Below, in pieces: positions 58,221 through 64,000 of a stretch of DNA of 64,000 bases (its first letter is position 1; every line of letters starts with the position of its first letter). The stretch comes from Bemisia tabaci (Eukaryota > Arthropoda > Insecta > Hemiptera > Aleyrodidae). The notes below the pieces were generated by a model. It was not told the DNA's origin, did no database searches, and was given only the letters and a program-made list of their open reading frames with translations. Where the stretch lies: assembly GCF_918797505.1 (NCBI RefSeq), contig NC_092801.1, forward strand, positions 4,588,001-4,652,000, in the 5' to 3' direction. The translations under genes were made by a program, and so were the position numbers.

Positions 58221-58440
58221 GAGGACCCTCCGAAGGTAGCCATGGTGCAGGGCAGTGTTAGGGAAGTGAGGGCCCAGTCGAGAGGCGAACGAAGTATACG
58301 GAAGAGATACGTCCCCGAGGACAATTTCTACAAACTAGACCGTAATGCTATTTCACTGGAGATTGAAGCAGAGACAATAAAACAAAACTTCTTGACGGAA
58401 AAGAAGTACGAAAGCCGACGTCATTATCATTCAAAGAAAG
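58221..58440 (+). CDS. Candidate orphan exon (hypothetical)
   Basis: GTTCCCGTACAG|GAG could be an acceptor (phase 0) and AAAGAAAG|GTAAGTG is a strong donor (phase 1). Alternatively translation starts within it: GTAGCCATGG at 58236-58245 is an excellent start context (ATG at 58242). The product is charged and helical: SVREVRAQSRGERSIRKRY, then DNFYKLDRN and a EIEAETIKQNFLTEKKYESR segment. No domain or signal peptide is recognised. Upstream, ACGGCGACCCGAGTTGGGAC at about 57815 looks like the start of an LTR-retroelement leader, so this may instead belong to a transposon. Confidence 0.35.
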
Positions 58441-59357
58441 GTAAGTGTTACGAAGAAACGTTAATGTCTTCTTGAACAATTCTACGATATGAATTAAAAT
58501 TCCGTAGCAAATATAAAACGTAAAAAAATAACGTGAAACGGCTGTCGAAAGCTCCTGTCCCACTGCGTAGTTCGGAACGCTTTAAAGATGATGGATTCTG
58601 GTCAAGGGTTAAAACAAACGTGACTGAAACCAACGCGTTCACTAAATGATTTTTCGAACATAAATGTGCAGATTCCATCGTTGCGTGTCTACCGAGAGCT
58701 ACTCAAGGGTGCCTGCTTACAAAGGCTGGCCGAAAATCAGTACTTTTATAATACTTTTTCAGTACATTCCCAAGAATTCAGTACCTCCTTCACAGAAAAA
58801 TTTAGAACTTTTCAGTACTTCATTTTACAAAAATCGAAAAATTTTAAAAATTTCAATTTCTAGCTCAAATTGGGACAAAGGAGGCAGAAAAAATGAAAAA
58901 AATTCCGGACCTCCTTGCAGAATTCCGCACTATTTCAGTCTTTCCGGACCGCCCTTGTAAAATCAGTACTATTTCCGGACCTGTAAACACTCTGTACTCT
59001 GTTAACACCAAATAGAAAAAGCTGAATAATTTTGAAAGATGAAAATCCGTCTTACCGGGTCTGAGGGGAGAGGTAATGGTTCTACGGTTGTGGAGCTAGG
59101 GTGGGTTAATTGTCTGGGTAGAAATCTGGGCGAGTCTCCTGGCATGGAAACGGTTTCAGTGGACGGAATGTGCATTCCAGGGTAGGCGTGCGACTCTAGA
59201 ATAAGGCACATAGCAACCACAGATATTAATTTTCATCGAGCGGCTCACGGAGAAAATACAGGTGGTGGCGAACGGAGAAATGTAAAATTCTACGGTACAG
59301 CTTGGAATGAACAATGATAAAAATATTTGTGTTCATGTGCTTATCTCGGTTAATGTT

Positions 59358-59586
59358 CACTGGGGAAAAACCACATTGGATCTTGAGTCCAGACTCTTGA
59401 AAACATTAACAAGAAAAAGGACTCTTGATTCAATCAGATTTAAGCTTAAATCAAAAGGAAATCCGCTCAAATTAAGAAGCTTGGTTCTGAATTTAAGCTT
59501 AAATATGATTGAATCAAGAGTATTTTTTCTTGTCGATGTTTTTAAGAGTCTGGACTCTGGATCAAATGTGTTTTTTTTTTCCAGTG
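59358..59586. mobile_element. CACTGG MITE
   Basis: 229 bp, CACTGGGG to TTCCAGTG, palindromic body. Flanks TT and AA, so no clear duplication. Confidence 0.8.
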
Positions 59587-59589
59587 AAG

Positions 59590-62500
59590 AAAATAAATCT
59601 TCAATGAGACATTAGGACAACAATTCGGACATTATGATGCTTAGGAGTCCCGAAATAGACTCGAAATGTACGGTTGAAGTTTACGTGTTTGATCTCACTC
59701 TGTGTTCTTAGGTGTTACTTGCACTGGAGACTTAAACGCTGAGTTACAAAACGAAGCGGACGTCAACACAATCAATCACACAAGTCAACCTAAATTTTGT
59801 GATTATTTTGGTACAGTTTGCGATGAATTCAGCGCAAAAAACAATGGAAGATCTTGGAAACTTGGGTTAGTTTGTGTTTTACTTCCCACATTAACCAAAA
59901 ATTTGTGTTGAGTGTTTTCTTTGCGGAGCTAACCTTTTACTTAGTTTGAAGGTATTGCGGGAAAACCGAGATCTCTTTCAAATTAAAAAAAAGCGGGGAA
60001 GGTTGAGAAGTTTCCGCTCATTTTGGCTCTAAAAACTCGTAACTATTCACTTTTTGCGTGTCATTACGTTTTCCAACCCCTTTAACGGAAAATGAATTGC
60101 GGGTTAATAATATATATTTCATTTAGTAACAACTTTGTTACATTTCGTCTGATACACCAAACACGCAAAAATTAGAGAGCCTTGGTAGGTAATAAATGTT
60201 CAATTACATGTATGACTTTCAATGTTAGATTCAATAGTGACGTAGATCTTTATACAGGTGCCATCATGAAATTGATTGAAGGGGGTGCAAGAAAATGTAT
60301 CTGAACTGCGAACTGTGAAGCAGGAACTAGGGAGGTGAGTCAATTTTTCTCTGGGATTTTACTTTGTCGCTCGTTCTTAACTTCTAATTATGTTACAGCG
60401 CGCCAATTCGTGTACTTTTCTACATCACAGTCAATCTTCAAAATGGCTGCCTTGCCACCACCTCTTGTATTTTCTCTATGCAAGAAACTCTAACTCTTGG
60501 TGTTGCGAAAATATGAATTGACAGTTACATAAAATGAAAGCAAAGCGTGCATTTGCGTTTATAGGCCGAGTTGAACCTATGAATCATACGATTAATTTCT
60601 AAGAGTTTTTTGGATGATTATAAATGATACTACGAAGCACGAAGAATGGGTTCAAAAGATTTTTTCGTCCGGACGCTACCTTCTAGGTCTTTCCTCTCAA
60701 AACTTAATTTTGGCACTTACTGCGGGCTGATCACTGAAAGACAAAGCTATGAACGAAGAGAACAAGTTGAAAATGGAGCGATCCTATTGGTGGAAGCGGA
60801 TGATTGCAATGGATAGAGGAGGTAAGTAATAGGCTAACTAACGGCAGCCCAAGAGAGACCCTATATAATTAGTCAATCATATTCCACTCGGTTTACAACA
60901 ACCACCCGTTCCAACCAACAGGATCGCAACATTTCCCAAATTCCTTATTTGTCAATCGCTCAGTCTATCAATATTAATTATCAACCCGCGCTCCTCTTTA
61001 AAGAAACTCGGCAGTAATTACGTTGGCGGCGGCGCAGACTCATCATAGCTTTAAACACGATGAAAACCAAAACGCCTTCAATTTTTCGGTATGCAACACG
61101 GACATCCGTCGGACACGAATAGTTGCATCCAGGCGCCGTGTGTTAGAAGAGGAGGAACTTGAACGGGTTATCGCCATAATGGACCACACTTTTTTACGTT
61201 GTGCTTCAAGAAGGAAGGACTTAAGATGATAATCGCTTTTGCACGAAAAAATCTACTTATCCTCTATTTATCTATGTATCCTCTATTAATTCCTCTGGGT
61301 CGAACGTTGCGTCAAGTTAATCTTAGAACCCAGCAGTTTTCAGCCGCTCTGACACTTTGCGCTGATGTTGAGTGATTGCAAAAACTTAACATCACAGTTC
61401 TGTCCACTAGTTTTCACGTAAGGTGAATCTTCAATAGTGACAGAAAAATTAGATAATCAAACAATCAATAAATCATTTTGGAATTTTACGACTGACAATC
61501 AAAAAATGCCTCCCAATGAACGTCACGAAGTGGGAGATTTCTCACTTTTAGATCCATTTGTCTTCTGTATCCTGTAAGGGACCGTCCTTCAATTACGTAA
61601 CACTGACTTTCCGAGTTTCGACACACCCTCCCGCTACCCTTCTGGAATACTCCGTAACGCTGTGCTAACCCCCTTAAAAGGTTACGCAACGCTTGCCCGA
61701 ACTTCCCTCCCTTTCCAAAAAAAAAAAAAAGAAAAAAGAAAAAAAAATCATGTAAATATCACCATACATTTACTGAAAGAATCGGCTTTTCTATTTGGTA
61801 AGGAAAGGTGGAAGTAATGCAGAGAATATTTTCGAGATTCTTTCTAACTTCTGAAGACAACCGGCGAAAACTTCTGCGGAAATAAAAAAACAAGCAGGAA
61901 GCTCCAACGCATTCGCGTCGGAAAGCGGCTCTGGCGACGGTAGGTAGTTGTTACGCGTTTACGGTTTCCTTGGTAATCTTTGTTTGCTATCAGCTGATGT
62001 CGAGTAGTATGACAAGGAAGCTCCAACCACGGCATTCTTCGAAAAAAGCGCGAAAACTTATAGATTTGAATTTTCAAATTTTAAACGTAAAGTACATTTT
62101 TTCCAGTGCGAGATTAAAGCACAGACCCGTTTTGAATTATTGACAGTATCACCATGATTCCAAAAATACACTACACAACATAGCATTCGCTCACAGGAAA
62201 AAGATATCAATTAAAATAAAATCAGTCCCCCCTAAACAGCAGAAAATGGCGCCGATTCCCATCAACCAACGCGCGGTCTCTCCAATGTAACATGGTCCAA
62301 TGATACTCCCCAGCTGGGACCGTCCGGAATAGCAGCTCTAGTGCAAGCACCAGAGCCGCTAAAAAAAATCACTAAAACTCGTAAACTTCGCGCTTCGCTT
62401 TATACCCCTCCGCACCCCTGCAACGCCGCGTAACGCTGGCAAAGACCCTATCCTCCCTTTCTAGCGTTACGTAATTTAGAGACGGCCCTTATCAGGATAA

Positions 62501-62600
62501 AATTAGGAAAAATAACGCGAACTCAGCTAACTAAGCACTCTCATATACAGCAAGAACATTTGAGGAGCTTGGAGGGCAAGGCGCCATAATGAGTGCATTT
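59590..62600. other. No gene recognised
   Basis: AT-rich DNA. GTTAGTTTGTGTTTTACTTC with CACATTAACC at 59862-59895 matches 7865-7902, marking a dispersed foldback family. The 68-residue frame at 61023-61229 (with a RRRVLEEEELERVIAIMDH segment) is unrecognised. An A-rich run lies at about 61717-61748. Confidence 0.5.
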
Positions 62601-62614
62601 CTTGCAATTTCGCG

Positions 62615-63030
62615 AAATACGTGTTTGAAGTTTCAATTACATGGATCTCAATGGCGAAAAGGAAGTTCAAACTAACTTGTTGATGCTTAAAACTTGGAAC
62701 TTGGGAGAAAATCCTTCACAGAATATGCATTAAGACTGTTTATACTTGAAATCATTAGTATCTCGATTTTTCAAAAACTGTAATTGTTGGAAGTTTCGAA
62801 ATTACTTAGATCCTCATGGCGGAAAGAAAATTCAAACTGACTTTCTGATGCTTAAAAATTGGAATTCGGGATCTAATTTCTCACAGAATATGCAATAAAA
62901 GCTAAGACTTTTATTACTTGAAATCGTTAATATCTCAACTTGTTTAAGTTTCGGAATTGCATGGATCCTCAAGGCGGAAAAAAAGTTCAACCTGACTTCC
63001 TGATGCTCAACAATTGGAATTTGGGGGCGA
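62615..63030. repeat. Diverged tandem repeat, three ~160-bp units
   Basis: Units begin near 62622, 62790 and 62943 with GAAGTTTC(A/G)AAATTAC-like sequence and share ATGGATCTCAATGGCG-like, TGATGCTTAAAA and CACAGAATATGCA blocks. Confidence 0.6.
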
Positions 63031-63042
63031 CTATTTCACTTT

Positions 63043-63495
63043 GTCGGCCTCCTGTGGTGTAGTGCACTGAGAAAAAACTATGGTTTATAAACCTATTAGA
63101 GGTAAATATGGAACACCTATAATAGTCGTAAATAAACTAATGATTCTCGGTCTGTGAACCATACTAAGGTCTCTGTACCTAATTAAGGTACAGGTACCAT
63201 AACTAAGGTATATGTGCTATTATTATATGTAGAGGTACTACTATTAGTGGTGTTCCATATTTACCTCTGATAGGTTTATAAGCCATAGTTTTTTCTCAGT
63301 GTGGTTGTAGCGCTGGCTCTACAATCACGAGGTCCCGGGTTCGATTCCCGGCTAGGCGACCCGAGTTTGATGGTCTCAAACAACGGTTGCCTTGGGCTGG
63401 TACATGTTAGGGACGGAGGGGGGAGGGGATCTTACTGGAAGCGCAAGGATTACCACTTGTGTGGTATTTGAAGTAGTAAAAAAAAAAAAAAAAAA
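63043..63495 (+). mobile_element. tRNA-derived SINE, interrupted in its head
   Basis: The tRNA-like head starts GTCGGCCTCCTGTGGTGTAG (A-box region). After the MITE at 63065-63301 it continues GGTTGTAGCGCTGGCTCTAC with B box GGTTCGATTCC at 63338-63348 and GGCGAC, which pairs with the start as an acceptor stem. The non-tRNA body follows, and a poly-A tail ends it at about 63478-63495. Because the promoter is split, this copy should be silent. Confidence 0.8.
63065..63301. mobile_element. CACTGAG MITE, copy 2, inside the SINE
   Basis: 237 bp, differing from the 18254 copy by only a few changes (for example AGGTACAGG versus AGGTACCCC). TG on both sides (63063-63064, 63302-63303) is the complement of the CA duplication at the first copy. 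Confidence 0.88.
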
Positions 63496-63653
63496 GAATG
63501 TGCACTATGAATAGTTTAACCTGAAATTATAGATATCCCAATTTTTTCAAAAACTGCACTTGTGCGGTGTGCGCCTTGTCCTCCAAGCCCCTCATTGGTC
63601 CGTACAAATTCTCCATTGCGTGGATATAGTCATTATACCCTAGGTGTAATTAC

Positions 63654-63879
63654 CTTGGAGAGTGGATCGGTGGAGGAGCCGGTGCTTAGGTGACATGGTG
63701 AGAGGGCTGCCTTCGGAGGAGTTGTCCGCGGTGTAGTCGGTGGCCGTCCCGCTGCGGGGGGAGTCGCGCCCCCCGTACCCGCCGTACCCCCCGTGGAGCG
63801 GCGACCCCCCCGGCCCCGGCCCCATCTCCACGCGCCGCAGGCTCCGCCTCTCCCGGCTCCTGCTCCGCGCCCAGCGAGC
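63654..63879 (-). CDS. GC-rich internal exon, gene unknown (possible Mctp N-terminus)
   Basis: Minus-strand exon with acceptor GATGTTTCAG and donor G|GTAATT, entered in phase 0 and left in phase 1. It encodes an Arg/Ser-rich start (RWARSRSRERRSLRRVEMG), a Gly/Pro/Tyr stretch (GGYGGYGGRDSPRSG) and TDYTADNSSEGSPLTMSPKH. It is disordered and may be phosphorylated. It is on the same strand as, and upstream of, the Mctp C2 exons, and MCTP N-termini are disordered, so it could be an upstream Mctp exon. The phase does not fit the 3737 exon directly, so at least one more exon would be needed. It may equally belong to another gene. Confidence 0.55.
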
Positions 63880-63933
63880 CTGAAACATCATCCTTCACAG
63901 TTCACGTTACAGCACCCACATACAGTATACATA

Positions 63934-64000
63934 CAGGGTCATCCAAAAGTCACGCACCACTGGCCATGGGGGGATGGCCATTTGAAATTTTTGAGTAGCC
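63934..64000. mobile_element. CAGGGTTATTCAAAAG MITE cut by window edge
   Basis: TA then CAGGGTCATCCAAAAGTCAC and GCACCACTGGCCATGG, matching the left end of the 24941 element. The right end lies outside the window. Confidence 0.8.

Noticed and set aside
60770..60822. Short ATG frame ending at a perfect GGAG|GTAAGT donor
   Set aside because: CTATTGGTGGAAGCGGATG is part of a dispersed repeat also seen inverted at 20330-20410, so it is not a unique exon.
63302..63360. Possible tRNA gene (B box, acceptor-stem match)
   Set aside because: The tRNA-like head continues into a SINE body with a poly-A tail, and the A-box part is separated by a MITE.

Overview
The window looks like arthropod nuclear DNA, most likely from a hemipteran-type insect genome; a whitefly is a guess I cannot prove from sequence alone. 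Support: AT-rich non-coding DNA, consensus GT-AG introns up to about 17 kb, an animal Mctp gene (multiple C2 and transmembrane domain protein), and very dense short inverted-repeat transposons (MITEs), a tRNA-derived SINE and remnants of mariner, Penelope-like, copia and non-LTR retroelements. There are no bacterial features: no operons, no ribosome binding sites and no CRISPR array. Most open frames are chance or lie inside repeats. || Left end (1-3.8 kb, minus strand): two consecutive Mctp exons (3626-3737 and 1577-1719) join in phase to give the start of a C2 domain. Far right (63.65-63.88 kb, minus strand): one GC-rich coding exon of unknown identity, possibly an upstream exon of Mctp or of another gene. 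|| Middle (12.8-53.8 kb, plus strand): GC-rich exons encode a family of small secreted cysteine-rich proteins. A leader exon (12820-12984, signal peptide plus Gly/Gln-rich linker) ends in phase 0. Three separate modules follow at 29827-30309, 41025-41483 and 51685-51981 + 53630-53788. Each starts at a phase-0 acceptor, carries the same six-cysteine pattern and ends in its own stop codon. I recognise no named family. No second signal-peptide exon is visible, so one leader may be spliced alternatively to three terminal modules; otherwise the leaders of modules 2 and 3 are unrecognised, or those modules are decaying duplicates. || The rest is transposon-derived. A MITE family with CACTGG ends and a palindromic body has about 14 copies or parts of copies. 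A related CACTGAG family has two near-identical copies. A 1,991-bp near-perfect palindrome sits inside a retrotransposon gag frame. A 185-bp insert flanked by 14-bp direct repeats carries a hammerhead-ribozyme-like core and resembles a retrozyme. There are also a 147-bp ATCGAT-rich satellite, a 44-bp minisatellite, and many one-off inverted or tandem repeats. || The least explained and most interesting part is the secreted six-cysteine family with its shared-leader layout.
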